64,000 nt of DNA from Gracilaria gracilis (GCA_030374805.1 JARGSG010000132.1:62001-126000); one strand, 5' to 3'; positions 10,837-21,944 are shown, counted from the first letter of the stretch. The notes: generated by a model not told the origin, from the letters alone. A program made the numbers and translations.

Positions 10837-13304
10837 TTGACAATGGATAACCCCAAAGTATTGTTTCATGAATTGTTTCAGGACGAATTTCCATCCATAT
10901 CAGAAGCGATAAATGTGCTACAGAGTACATTCGATTATGACTGGGCGACGTTGGAACATTTGGCTCATAAATTTGTGGACAAGGAATTCGGTGTGGATGA
11001 GAACAGCTTTTCAGCCTTGTACTTCATCTTGCTTTTCTGAGAAGCAAATAGCAGCTGTCCCAAAGCTTCAACATGTGTTCACAAAACAGTGTTCTCACTT
11101 CAAGAGGTGGGTAAAAATGCAGCGATTTCTGTCAAATAAGAACATGAGCCTGGCTCTCCGATGCAATACATGTAGAAAAGACGCAGCTATTCAGATAATT
11201 CCAAGCCTTATTTATTGCTCTACAATGGAAGTAGACTCTTCGGAATACAGCTTTGTCTTGTGGCTATACAAAACCAGTAGGGAAGCAGCAGAAAAACTAG
11301 ACGTTCCACTAGACTTTGTCATGTACGTTCCTACTGTGCACTTCAAACTTGATGACCTAAAACAATGTGCAAGTTTTGGAAAGACCTTTCTGAATGCACT
11401 TCACGCAGTAGATTTCTATGGCTACAGCGTCGGAGAAAGAGCTTGAAAGAGACGTAAAAGAAGCTATTACAACTGTAGACAGAAATTAAAAGCCAATAAG
11501 GAACCGCCGGCAAGCAAAAAGAAGAGACAACGAAGTACGATGCATACATTTAAATGCGAGGGATTTATCAGTTTTTCGTACCATGGATCAATTGCTGCGT
11601 CAATTCATATAAAACAAGAGTCGCAACATGAGAGTCTAATTCCGCGTAAACGTAACAACCCTTACGACCAACATAACTCAGAAGATATTACCCATCTATC
11701 TAACCAAGGACTAACCCCTTTCAAATCACGTAACAATTACGAAAAAGTACTCAGAAATACGTTGATTATCAGTATGTCTAGTACAAATGGGCAAAACTAA
11801 TTAAGGAGAAGGTGCATAAAGCCAGTGACCCAAAACAATCGGGTATATTACTGCTAGAAAAGTCTTCTTCTTTCAAGGTCATATTTCAAAACGATGATGC
11901 ATACGCGATAGCATTCACTACGGAGCTTTGTGCAAAGGTGTTTCCAGAGTTTCAAGTGAAAGACGTGTTCATTGATTCAACCTACAAAACGAACTCCTCA
12001 AAAATGGAACTTTTTTTTATAGTTGGATCATTCATTGGTTCAGGGTTCCCGATTGCTTATATGCTTTTCGAGCCTTTACCGGTTCGTCATTATTTTCCTG
12101 GTTATAGGAAACAAATGCTGGTGCACTTTTTGGGAGCACTGCGGCAGGAGTTGGAGATATTCAATCCCGAATTCTTTTCCACGGACAAGGATGTTGGCCA
12201 GATTAAGGCAATTCATAAGGTGTTTGGCGTTAGGGCATCTATATGCCTCTGGAACATGAAACGTGCTCTGAAGAATAAACTTGGTGCCTTAAGAAAATCT
12301 GACGCATCAAGATATACTAGAGAGGTGGAGCAGAAAGTATTGAACATGGTCTCTGTACATTACAATATGCATCCATTCTTTACGATGACAACGATGGATG
12401 AAATTAAGCAGAATTGTTTAGACTTTGTTCATGAGTTGTGCCATCCTCAAAACGGTGAAGTACTTGGGGAACTGTATTCTTATTTGAAGGAAAATTGGTA
12501 TTCTGATAACTGGTTTGTGTTATGGGGAAGGCGTACGGAAGTTTCGATTGCTTTGTCAAGGACAGCTATGATGGTCGAAGCTCATTGGTCTGTGCTTAAA
12601 AGATTATATTTACGAAGCTATAATCGACCGCGGGCGGACTTCTCGATATTAGTTCTAGAGAACATCATGCAGAAATATGTATGTGACCTCAATGGCTTGG
12701 TTGCTGGTGATCGAAAAGCATCCTGGTTCAGTTCAGAAAATAATGGAAACACACAATTGACAAAGAAAGAAAGAATGATTACGAAACGAACAAGATACAA
12801 TGGTTTTGTTCTTGCCCGGCGTTCATGAGATCACGATTTTTATTTTGCAAGCATCTAGTCAAGGAAGATCCATGCCCTGAGTATCATGACATAATGCGCT
12901 ATCGTCGTCCACCTTTTTTTACTTTTGAAAGACAGCGAGACCAATTTATCCCCCGTTTCCAGGGTAAGAATTTCCATGATCCTTTGGAGCCTCCATTGTT
13001 GTCGCAAGACTCCCTTATACTTTCAAACCGACCGCCTTTGTCCTTCTTCCAAAACCCAGATTCTACAGAAATCGATATTTCAGAAGTCCAAAAAAGAGTA
13101 GAACGCGGTAGGGAGCTACTGAGCTGGGCTCACGATCATTTGCACGCACTTTCACACAGCACCGCTGACAACGCGCAGCTGAATGTCTTTTGGAATTCTG
13201 TCATTTCTCCATTGGAGAAGTACAATGAATCGGAAACTCGTAATCTGTCTGCGACAGAAACACCAAGAACATTTGATTCTAAGCACACAACGTTCCTCCA
13301 GTAA
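10837..13304 (+). pseudogene. MULE transposase (frameshifted)
   Basis: An N-terminal part starts at 10837, shifts frame near 11035, and continues to a stop at 11446. The same frame resumes through a basic, zinc-finger-like segment (YNCRQKLKANKE ... CEGF ... H...H) of the FAR1/FLYWCH kind to 11800. The main transposase block (11785-12828) then runs in a third frame. It shows DVFIDSTYKTN (first acidic residue and the D.TYKt motif), GFPIAYML, FSTDKDVGQIKAIHKVF (TD.. motif) and CLWNMKRAL, the pattern of MULE DDE domains. A last frame (12825-13304) holds FLFCKHLVK, resembling the end of a SWIM finger. There are at least three frame changes plus one stop, so this copy is not functional unless these are introns; the junctions have no obvious GT...AG. 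Confidence 0.65.
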
Positions 13305-13477
13305 ACACTTTGTGTCATCCTATCTGTCATTTGATATTGCTTCCTGTTTGACGCCCTGGTCCAGACCTCCAACTAAGTACGTGTTTAGAATTATGTCAGA
13401 GAGCGCAGACAGTGATGGAGAGATCTTATGGCCAATTCTACATTAGTGTCGTTGTTAATGTGACGAAACGCCGACTC

Positions 13478-14911
13478 GCTTGAACGCCAGTGTTGGGAAA
13501 CATATGTCAAAGGCAGCGAAGGAGCTGTGAGTCACTATGAACTTGAGAGCAGCGGTCGCGACGCGTAACCAGCGAGCGCGGGAAGAAGCAGCTGTTGGAA
13601 GTCGCAAACGGCATTTGATATGAAAGACCGGGCGTGGAGGCAAGGAAGGAAGATCCGATAGTGGAGACGGCGGTCGCGTTGTGGACACTCTAGCGGAGCT
13701 CGGAGACGCCATGGTAGAGAGCGGTGATGGTGCACCAGGAGTAATGGTGGTACGACAGGAGCGGTGGTGGTTGAAAAAGGCCAATGATCGCAGCTAAGTG
13801 TGGGGGGCTTGTTAGAGTGGGGCGGAAGAGGCAGTCAGGGTAAGGGTAGATCGACTGGAATGATAGGACCGCTGGCAGACTGGAGCTGACCCCAGGAGGT
13901 CTTGTTGGCTGGTGCCAGGCGGGTTTGGCTCCCGGTTTGCCGCGACGGGAGATGTGGTGTTGTGGTCGTTGCAAGCGTGTAATTCACACGGTGGCACAAC
14001 AGAAGGCTGGTGTTGTTGCTTCAGTAGCGGCAATTGCGGTGGAGAAAGGCCGGTGAGTGCACAGCGCAACTTGGTGCTTCCGCAATAACACTGCAACTGT
14101 TCTGGCACTCTAGCGCTGCGGAGTCCGTATTTTCCGGGCGGAGGCAGCAGTGTCTATAAACAGCTAACGGTGTTGAAAATGTGTGGCGTGGGCGCGTCGA
14201 AAGCGGTGCTGCGCACCGCAAAATGTAGGGCAGAACCACTGGTGGAGCCGGGGAAACAGCGATAGAACGACGAGGGAGAGCAGCCACGGTTGTCTCTGCG
14301 GCATTGCTTAGCTCCGCGTTAGCCCTGAGACAGTGTGCAGCGGGGTGTACAGCTTGTAGGGAATGGCGCGGGGGCTGGGTGGTGGGTGATAGGCGTCATG
14401 GTGTTGTGGTGGCACGAACTTTGGAAGGCGATCGGGGCAGTTGAGGCCAGCACGCCGTCAAAGTCGGCGGTGGAAGCGAGCGCGCCATCGTCGCCGCTGG
14501 TTAAACGAGTGGGCCGTCGCCGCCGCTGGTTGAAACGAGCGCGCCGTCGCCGCCGCCGGTTGAAGCGAGCGCGCCTTCGCTGTCATTTGTTGAAACGAGC
14601 GCGCCGTCGCCGTCGGCGCTTGAAGCGAGCACGCCGTCGCCGTAGGCGCTTGAAGCGAGCACGGCGTCGCCGTCGGCGCTTGAAGCGAGCACGTCGTCGC
14701 CGTCGGCGCGAGCACGCCGTCGCGGTCGGCGATTGTTACGAGTGCGTCGTCGTCGTCGGCGGGTGGTCGTCGTGCGAAATTGGTCACGCTCCTTGCTCCC
14801 TCCGGCGCACCGTGTAACCCGCGCACAAGTGAACACGCGTGCACGTGTGTGTGCGTGCCTGTGTGCACGTGCTCCACGTGCGCGAAATTGTGGGGAGGGA
14901 TAAGGTCTAGT
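13478..14911 (-). repeat. Right terminal inverted repeat of the MULE
   Basis: About 1434 bp, inverted copy of 9150-10525. It is slightly longer because the minisatellite at about 14450-14720 has a different unit number. It ends GGGATAAGGT followed by CTAG at 14907. Confidence 0.8.
14450..14720 (-). repeat. 30-bp minisatellite in the right TIR
   Basis: Imperfect tandem units of about 30 bp (GCTTGAAGCGAGCACGNCGTCG type), the inverted counterpart of the array in the left arm but with extra units. Confidence 0.7.
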
Positions 14912-14925
14912 GTCTATTTGACAAC

Positions 14926-14943
14926 TGACCTCATATGAGGTCA
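14926..14943. repeat. 18-bp palindrome, element 1 left end
   Basis: Perfect palindrome TGACCTCATATGAGGTCA, about 15 bp inside the element end. Probable transposase-binding site by position. Confidence 0.7.
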
Positions 14944-15112
14944 GTTTTTACTCACATAAATTTTATGTAAAAGTTTTCACTTTATCAAAAAAACACTTCG
15001 TCCTCACCTCCGTCGTCCTCCCTTTGATGGCGTTAACCAAAGTCGCCCATGACAAGTACACAGCAACAAAGCTGGAGCATTCTTTCAAAAACGTCAACAC
15101 AATCTGTACACA

Positions 15113-17168
15113 ATGGCCCCGTCAACAGACCCTCGTCGTTTAGTAGGTAACAAAGTCCACAGTCGTGCCCGCCTTGTAGTTTGTGAGTCGGAAAGCAAAC
15201 GCTACTTTGGATCTCTTTAAAAGACGAAAACTGTTCCCGGAACAGTCACAAAAGTTGACATTAGACTCGTCAACGGCCGAAACTGTACATTTCTCACTAT
15301 TCGGTTGGACCTCCCAAACCGCCGAAAAGAGTGTACTCTTCCTCTTTGCAGTGTAAAGGTTGGTGATGGTCTCCTTAACAGTCCACAAACTGATAATGTT
15401 GACACAGCAGTCGTACCACCGTTACCGGCCCAAAATGTTGACAATCAGCCGAATGAAGGAGCACAAGTGCAAAATTTGCAGGAGGCGGATCCCGTTTCAC
15501 AAGCACCTCCTTCCGACCAGTCAGTAACTGGGCATGATCGTGCGTGGAACACGGAGGCAATTTGTAGCCCTATCAATGGATGCATGCAATTGCAGCCGTG
15601 GAAGGTTATTGGCCCAGCCGGAGATTTTATCTCACCACGTCATTGCCCGAGTACGATGACATTCATTGACTATTTTTTATGGATGTTCCCCATCGGACAT
15701 CTGAAGACTATTTTGGAGAAGACGAACAAGAACTTGGAAAATGGTGGCGCCTCTTCGACGAGTGGTGGAGAGCTTTTAAGGTTCTTTGGCGTGATGGTTT
15801 TAATAAGCAGGCTAGAGTTTTCCAATAGAAGAGATCTTTGGGGTTCAAAACTAGCATCCAGGTTTATGTCTCAGCCTGTGATTGGTGAAGCATTGTCACG
15901 AAATAGGTTTGAAATTCTAAGGCGTTATATTTGTTTCAGTGGTAACGCTGCTCAAGAGGATTATGGCACGGCTCGCTGGAATTTAGTCACTGATTTCGTG
16001 AAAGCCGTCAATGTTCACCGCCGTTCTTTCGTGACAACTTCACATGCTTTATGCGTTGATGACAGTATGTCACGCTGGTATGGGCTTGGGGGAGATTGGA
16101 TTGATGTAGGGCTCCTACATTATACCGCGCTGGATCGAAAACCAGAAAACGGTTTGGAAATGAAAAACCGTTTGCTGCGGAAGAAGTGGTATCATGCTAA
16201 ATATTAAGCTCAATATGGGATCTGAAGCCCCTGATCAGGTTTTTGATACAGAACATACTCATGGAACTGCGATTTTACTTCGATTAGTCCAGCCGTGGTT
16301 TGGGTCTGAACGCCATGTCTGTACAGATTCTTTTTTTGCATCTGTGAAAGCAGCTAATGCTCTTTTGGAAAAAGAACTGCGCTTTACTGGGGTTATCAAG
16401 AATGCAACGCGTCATTATCGTATGAAGCGTCTATCAGAGAAGACTTCAGAGAATCGTGGAGATTTTGTTTCAATGGTTTCGAAGGGGAACGGTTTGAATA
16501 CGGATCTAATGGCGGTAATGTGGGCCGATAGGGAACGAAGGTATTTTATATCAACATGCAACACGGTGAACCCTGGAAACCCAGTTATCCGACAAAGAGG
16601 GAGACGACAGGGAAATGTTTCAAGGAAAGGTTAACTTGAAGTACCGATACCAGAGGTTTGTGAGAAATACTCTAAAACGTGTTCAATGATTGACAGACAC
16701 AACAGATGCCGCCAAGATGAATTAAAACTGAAGAAGAAAATCGAGGTCAACGATTGGTCGTTCCGTGTGAATTCATCTTTATTATCCAATTGTATGGTTG
16801 ATTCGTGGATGCTATACAAGGCTGGTAATGGTATGCGAAAGTCATTATCTCTATATAACTTCTATTCGAAGCTGGCTGACGAGCTTATCACTAATACGGG
16901 AGACCGGACCGCTTAGATGACTCAACATGAAGGAAAAATAGAAACAGAAGATTATATTCCGAAACCTGCAGGAACTGGTGTGAATCTTATGCAGACTAAT
17001 GCCAAGAGAAAAACGAAGGATAGAATGATTACGAAGTCTCCATATCAATGTCGATGCAAAGTGTGCAAAGAGAATATGAAGTATAAGTTTTTATGTTTTG
17101 AATGCTATACATCTTTGAAATCTGAAGTGTATTTATGTCACACCGGTACCGGGAAGAGACTGCTCTAA
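15113..17168 (+). pseudogene. piggyBac transposase, element 1 (broken)
   Basis: The first stretch (15113-15220) ends in TAA. 15305-16207 carries the DDE_Tnp_1_7-type core with CVDDSMSRWYG (first Asp). A frameshift near 16195 leads to 16194-16634 with CTDSFFASV (second Asp) and MWADRERRYF (third Asp). After stops at 16632 and 16914 the same phase carries the C-terminal cysteine-rich domain (CRCKVC...CFEC...LCHTGTG). The three catalytic Asp codons survive although the frame does not. Compared with element 2 the protein is clearly related but diverged throughout. Confidence 0.7.
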
Positions 17169-17455
17169 AAACCACATTGAGTTACATCACGGTGCTTTAA
17201 AGTAATTGGGGCAAATCAGGTGTCAACAACAACGTCAAAATAGAAGTAAACAAGCGCTGATATTGAATAAGAACACGTAAAGAATCACATTATGAAGAAG
17301 AGTTCATTAGCCTTAAACGTCCTGCTAATTTAATCCGCGTTATAGAACAAGCCAAATAGTGTTTACCTCCTGACAAAACTGCTTCTTTAACAGATTTGAC
17401 CTTGTTTTGTTTGTTGCCAAAGTGGGTGTTTAAAACGTTCTTAATGTAAACATAT

Positions 17456-17520
17456 TACTAGAATTAGTCGAGCTCTGTAAGGAGTTTTCGAGTTTTAATA
17501 AACTCAGGGAGGTTTGAACT
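17456..17520 (+). terminator. Probable polyadenylation region of element 1
   Basis: A TTTTAATAAACTCA segment lies downstream of the transposase stop, in a stretch (AGTCGAGCTC ... AGGTTTGAACTC) conserved with element 2 at about 20290-20350. Confidence 0.4.
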
Positions 17521-17698
17521 CACGTTTAACTGGCGCACATAAGAAATCTTTTCCACTGAGCTGTTATTACTGGCCGTTTTGCCTTACAGACTACTACTTG
17601 AACGACTGTTCAAGGACTTTTCAAATTTTGGAATTTGAAAAGTCGGCATTATAGGTCCGAAATGTAATGTTTTGGTTTATTTTACTCTTTCAACGGGC

Positions 17699-17716
17699 TG
17701 ACCTCATATGAGGTCA
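17699..17716. repeat. 18-bp palindrome, element 1 right end
   Basis: Identical to the copy at 14926; single copy, about 20 bp from the element end. Confidence 0.7.
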
Positions 17717-17754
17717 ACGCGTTGGTTCAATGGAGACTAGTGTCTATTCGACAT

Positions 17755-17792
17755 TGACCTCATATGAGGTCAAATGACCTCATATGAGGTCA
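17755..17792. repeat. Two 18-bp palindromes, element 2 left end
   Basis: TGACCTCATATGAGGTCA at 17755-17772 and again at 17775-17792, two bases apart. Confidence 0.75.
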
Positions 17793-17962
17793 ATATTGAT
17801 TGTCTTGTAACTTTGTATAAAAGTCCCAAAAAATTTTCAAAACTTTGTTTGTCAACCGACCTGGTTCTTCCCTTCGAAGGCCAAGCAGAAGTAAAGTACA
17901 ACTCCGTCCACTTCCCCGTAGGCTGTTTACTTTTTCTGTCACGTCATCAAGATCTCTCCAAT

Positions 17963-20049
17963 ATGCCCCCGTCAACAGATCTGCGCCGTGTTGTTGAACA
18001 ACTGTACACAGCCGTGCTCGACTTGTCACCTCCGATTCAGCTTGTAAACGTTACTTCGGATCACTTTGGAAATCTAAAACCGTCAGTGGAACCGTGAAAA
18101 ATGTGGAAACTAAGCCAGTGAATGGTCGCAATATGACTTTTATCACTATTCTGTTTAGTTTACCCAATCGTGAGAAACAGTGTACTCTACCGTTATGTAG
18201 TGTAAAGCTTGGCAGTGGTGTCAACGAAGACATTGCAGCGGTTTCAGCTGTCACAGAGGCATTACCGAGCGATAATGCGGATCAAACTGCTGAGGATAGC
18301 GAAATCCTTCCAACTCAGCAAATTTTGCAGTCTGATGAAATCGAATCTTCAAGTGCAGTCACCCAATCAGTGTCAGCTCATGAGAGACAGTGGAACACGG
18401 AGAAAATCTGTACGCCGTTGAATGGCTCAATGCAATTGCATCAATGGAAGATTATTGGTCCAGCCGGAGATTTTATCTCTTCCCGTCATGTGCCGCAAGG
18501 AATGGAAGCTATTGACTACTTTATGTGGATGTTTCCAACTGGATATCTGCACTCGATTGTAGAGAAGACTAATGCAAGGCTTAGAGATCGTTTAGCAGCT
18601 GAAACTTCTGGTGGAGAGCTTTTGAAGTTTTTCGGCGTAATGATTCTCATCACGCGATTAGAATTCTCAGATCGAAGAGAGTTATGGAGCCCGAAGCATT
18701 TTTCAAGTTATCTCCCTGCCCCTTCAATCGGTAGGGCGATGTCACGAAATAGATTTGAGATGCTGAAAAGTTGTATCTCTTTCAGTGGCACGCACAATCG
18801 TGACGTTCAAGGTATGGCGCGGTGGAGCCTGGTAAATGGTTTTGTGCAAGCAATTAACCAACACCGATTATCATTTGTCACACCATCTCATGCTCTATGT
18901 GTCGACGAAAGCATGTCACGGTGGTACGGATTGGGAGGTGACTGGATCGATGTGGGCCTTCCTCACTATACAGCCTTGGATCGCAAACCCGAAAATGGAT
19001 TGGAAATGAAGACGGTTTGCTGTGGAAGAAGTGGCATTATGTTGAAAATTGAGCTCAATATGGGATCCCAAATGCCTGCTTTAGAGTTTTCTTCAGATCA
19101 TGGACATGGCACTGCAGTTCTATTACGGCTGGTGCAGCCATGGTTTGGATCCGAGCGACTAGTGTGTGCAGATTCATTCTTTGCCAGTGTGCACACGGCA
19201 AATTCTCTTCTACAAAATGGACTGAGATTTACTGGAGTTATAAAAACTGCAACTCGAGGTTATCCGATGAAGCACCTTTCTGAAATCACTTTATCGAACA
19301 GAGGTGAATTTGTGTCTATGGTATCCAAGGGAACCACCATTAATACCGATTTAATGGCAGTCATGTGGGTGGATAGAGAACGAAGGTACTTTATATCAAC
19401 TTCTGGAACAGTTAATCCTGGTACTGCTATATCGAGGGAAAGATGGAGGAGGGAAGGCAACATTTCCAAAAAGATTGAACTCGAGGTTTCTATTCCTGAA
19501 GTATGTGAGGAATATTATAAAACATGTTCAATGATCGATAGACATAATCGATCCCGTCAAGATGATTTGAAGCTTGAGAAGAAAATCGAGGTGAAAGAGT
19601 GGTCTTTTCGTGTCAATTGATCTCTACTGGCTATCTGTATCGTGGATGCTTGGAATCTTTATAAAGCATCTAATGGTGGCCGCCAATTGAAGAGCCCCCA
19701 CAATTTTTATTGTGAATTAGCTGACGAACTGATCGAAAACACTTGGGATCAAACAGGTCTTATTGAAAGAAATAAGAAAGAAGTTGAACCAACTGATCCG
19801 CACCCAAAACCTGCTGGAACTGGTATTCATTTGATGCAAACAGGAAAGAAGAGGAAAAGACATGACGGAAGCATATCGAAAGCTCTGTACCAAGGTCGCT
19901 GCAACTCATGTGGAGGAAATACGAAGTCTAAGTTTATATGTTCTGACTGCCATTTAAGGAAGAACAAAGATGTTTATTTGTGCCACACTGGTACCGGTAG
20001 AGATTGTTTTGCTCTTCATCTGGACAATTGTCACGGTGTTACGCTTTAG
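17963..20049 (+). pseudogene. piggyBac transposase, element 2 (one frameshift, one stop)
   Basis: The start MPPSTDLRRVV at 17963 parallels MAPSTDPRRLV of element 1. The frame is lost near 18060 and restored in the long frame 18094-19620. This contains the piggyBac DDE core with CVDESMSRWYG, CADSFFASV and MWVDRERRYF supplying the three Asp, plus CSMIDRHNRSRQDDL. A single TGA at 19618-19620 stands where element 1 has a Ser codon. The same frame then continues 19621-20049 with the cysteine-rich C-terminal domain (CNSCGGN...CSDC...CHTGTGRDC). With only two lesions it is the younger-looking copy. Confidence 0.75.
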
Positions 20050-20539
20050 TTGACGCACTTTATTGTACACAAGGTTGTCAACCTTCGTTTTTAGTACTAA
20101 AATGAGCATTTCTTTCATAAAAAAAAGACAGTTCAATTACCTTTAGCCCCCTACTACTTCGATCTGCGTTATTAAACTTGCTAGATAGAATTTAACTTAA
20201 GTCGAAACAACCCCTTTAGCAAATGTCACGTTATTCTGTCTGCTGTTCAAGTGGGCGTGTGTACACGTTCTGAAGTTAAATTAACAACTAGAAGTAGTCG
20301 AGCTCCAAATGGAGTTTTAGAGTTTTAATAAACTCAAGCGAGGTTTGAACTCGGTCTTATTTAGCTCTGAAACGGTTTGAAACCGCTGAGCTACAGTTAC
20401 GAGTGCTCTGGAAGTTTTTATTGCTACTTAAACTACAGCTCGGTTGGCTCTGAAGGAGCTTTTCAAATTTCAAATTTGAAAATGCCTTCTGGCATTCTGG
20501 AAATGCAATTTTTTGATTTTTTTGGACGGCCGACGGGGC

Positions 20540-20578
20540 TGACCTCATATGAGGTCAAGCTGACCTCATATGAGGTCA
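20540..20578. repeat. Two 18-bp palindromes, element 2 right end
   Basis: Copies at 20540-20557 and 20561-20578, three bases apart, mirroring the left end. Confidence 0.75.
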
Positions 20579-20602
20579 AAACTCCGGTCGAATAGACACT
20601 AG

Positions 20603-21340
20603 TGTGTACCGTTGTAGCTGCTTTGTGTAATCGTGAACGATGACCGCCGACGCCTGTGACGGTCGGCGGCAGTTGGAGTGTTTATTGTGGCAGTCTGTGG
20701 ACGTGTACACGTGATGACACTTTGCTGTGAGCTTTTCTAAGTTATCGAACTGGACAGAGTGTAATAACCTGGCGGTCCATGGTTATTACACTGCGGTCCT
20801 TGGTTATCACACTGCGGTCCAGGAATCTGGGTCACGTGAATACTCTTTTCCAAATGAAATTTCCAACATCACGTGCGTGTTAATATAGAAAAATAGCCTC
20901 ACCAGTGTGTCGCTATATCAACTACATTAGAACGCTGTTTGCTGTGCATTGTATAACGATATTCTCTAAAAACCGTGATATAGCTCCCACACTTAGGAGG
21001 CGGTTTGCTCTATATCCGAGTCACGTGCAGCGTCCGATAAGCGATTTATATCCACGGACTCGTGGATAACGGGCCACTCGTTTGTTGATAGAACTCATAC
21101 TTAACATAACAAATATTTGAAGAAATGAGTTGCTGAACTTTTAAAACCAAATTTGTCGAATATATTGTTAGCCCAAGTTTAGTGAGAAGAGTGTGCACTC
21201 GAACGTTACTGGCTTGGAGACCTGATATCTAAGAAGAACGAGAGGGGGTTGCGAGGTGTGAAAAGTTTGGCGTGCAACGTTGGGTTCCAGCCAACATGGC
21301 TGGAACCCAACGTGATGGTTTTATATGGTGTACAAGAGCA
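20603..21340. other. Hairpin-rich non-coding region (possible LTR or leader of the interrupted retroelement)
   Basis: No gene. Several perfect inverted repeats occur: CCGCCGAC/GTCGGCGG near 20645-20670; GTGTAATAACC/GGTTATTACAC at about 20758-20790; TATCCACG/CGTGGATA near 21050-21070; ACGTTGGGTTCCAGCC/GGCTGGAACCCAACGT at about 21277-21313. A 21-bp unit (GGTTATNACACTGCGGTCC) is repeated between 20760 and 20822. If the gag fragment at 8.9-9.1 kb was interrupted by the nest, this side would be its upstream leader or LTR (inference). Confidence 0.35.
20605..20620 (+). repeat. Right copy of near-direct repeat flanking the nest
   Basis: TGTACCGTTGTAGCTG starts four bases after the last CTAG, matching 9135-9149 with a one-base indel. 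Confidence 0.5.
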
Positions 21341-21944
21341 CAACAAGGGCATATCTATCTGCTACACACGTATGGGGGCATTGCCATAAATTGATTTGTG
21401 TGGGCCAAAGTGTACAAAAAAAAGCGCGCTGATAGGCCCATTATTGCGTGGGTCTGGGAATAGTAAGGCGGTGGCGGCGGGCCCGGCGGCGCGGTGGTTG
21501 ATCCTGCTGGAATCATTTTGATCCCACGCTGCTGGACAGTGGAGGTGGAAGGTGGCAGAGCGTGGCGCAGTGCAGACGTCACGGATTGGGTGACTCACTA
21601 CGACTATGACCATGATATCGGGTAGGAACAGCGCTTGGGGGAGAGATGCGGAGAGTGAGCTTGTTGCGCGAGGTGGCGCAAAGAGAGAACAACAGGTACA
21701 CACAAGCATAGCTAGGTGAACAAAAGTGATTAACGATTTTATTGTATGAATAAGCCAGTCTTTAAACAGAGCGTTGAGAAAGACACAAGTTGAGAAAAGA
21801 GATAAGAATGAGGGGGTTACAAACACAACACAACAACAAAAAAAGACCAAAACCGCCGTTACGGTGGGGAAGAGACTGATGTACAGCTCGTAGACCACAA
21901 GTTAGACACAAACATATAGATAGGGGAGCTGATGGAGTAGCAGC
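21341..21944. other. Probable 3' flank of the bZIP-like gene; no gene seen
   Basis: A minus-strand frame (21898-21362) is open but hydrophobic and low in information, with no domain. I treat it as chance or 3' UTR of the minus-strand gene above it. Confidence 0.3.

Larger units (their letters stand above)
9151..14910 (+). mobile_element. Mutator-like (MULE) DNA transposon with ~1.4-kb terminal inverted repeats
   Basis: Both ends read ACCTTATCCCTCCCC inward from a CTAG. The left arm (9150-10525) and right arm (13478-14911) are long inverted copies with scattered differences, and both contain the same 30-bp GC-rich minisatellite. The interior holds a MULE-type transposase in broken frames (10837-13304). 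MULEs are known for long TIRs and 8-11-bp target duplications; I see no clean 9-bp duplication here, only the CTAG and an imperfect ~16-bp flank repeat. Orientation is set by the transposase. Confidence 0.75.
14907..17740 (+). mobile_element. piggyBac-superfamily element 1 (decayed), CTAG-flanked
   Basis: It starts CTAG-TGTCTATTTGAC. Its right end, GGTTCAATGGAGA-CTAG at 17737, is a weathered match to the inverted end GGTCGAATAGACA-CTAG of element 2. One copy of the palindrome TGACCTCATATGAGGTCA lies inside each end (14926-14943 and 17699-17716). The interior has a piggyBac-type transposase on the plus strand with several breaks. The length between CTAGs is about 2.8 kb. Classical piggyBac uses TTAA; the CTAG here is read directly from the boundaries. 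Confidence 0.75.
17737..20602 (+). mobile_element. piggyBac-superfamily element 2 (nearly intact), CTAG-flanked
   Basis: Clear terminal inverted repeats TGTCTATTCGAC (17741) and GTCGAATAGACA (ending 20598) are each bordered by CTAG (17737-17740 and 20599-20602). Two palindromes TGACCTCATATGAGGTCA sit inside each end (17755-17772, 17775-17792; 20540-20557, 20561-20578). The transposase frame is open for 508 codons with one later stop. Element length is 2858 bp between CTAGs. It shares the CTAG at 17737 with element 1, so one inserted at the other's target-site copy. Confidence 0.8.

Noticed and set aside
10913..11800. Introns instead of frameshifts in the MULE transposase
   Set aside because: Frames change with essentially no lost sequence and without GT...AG borders, so decay is simpler.
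21362..21898. 178-codon minus ORF as a membrane protein
   Set aside because: Hydrophobic but low in information, no start context, lies in the 3' flank of the bZIP-like gene.
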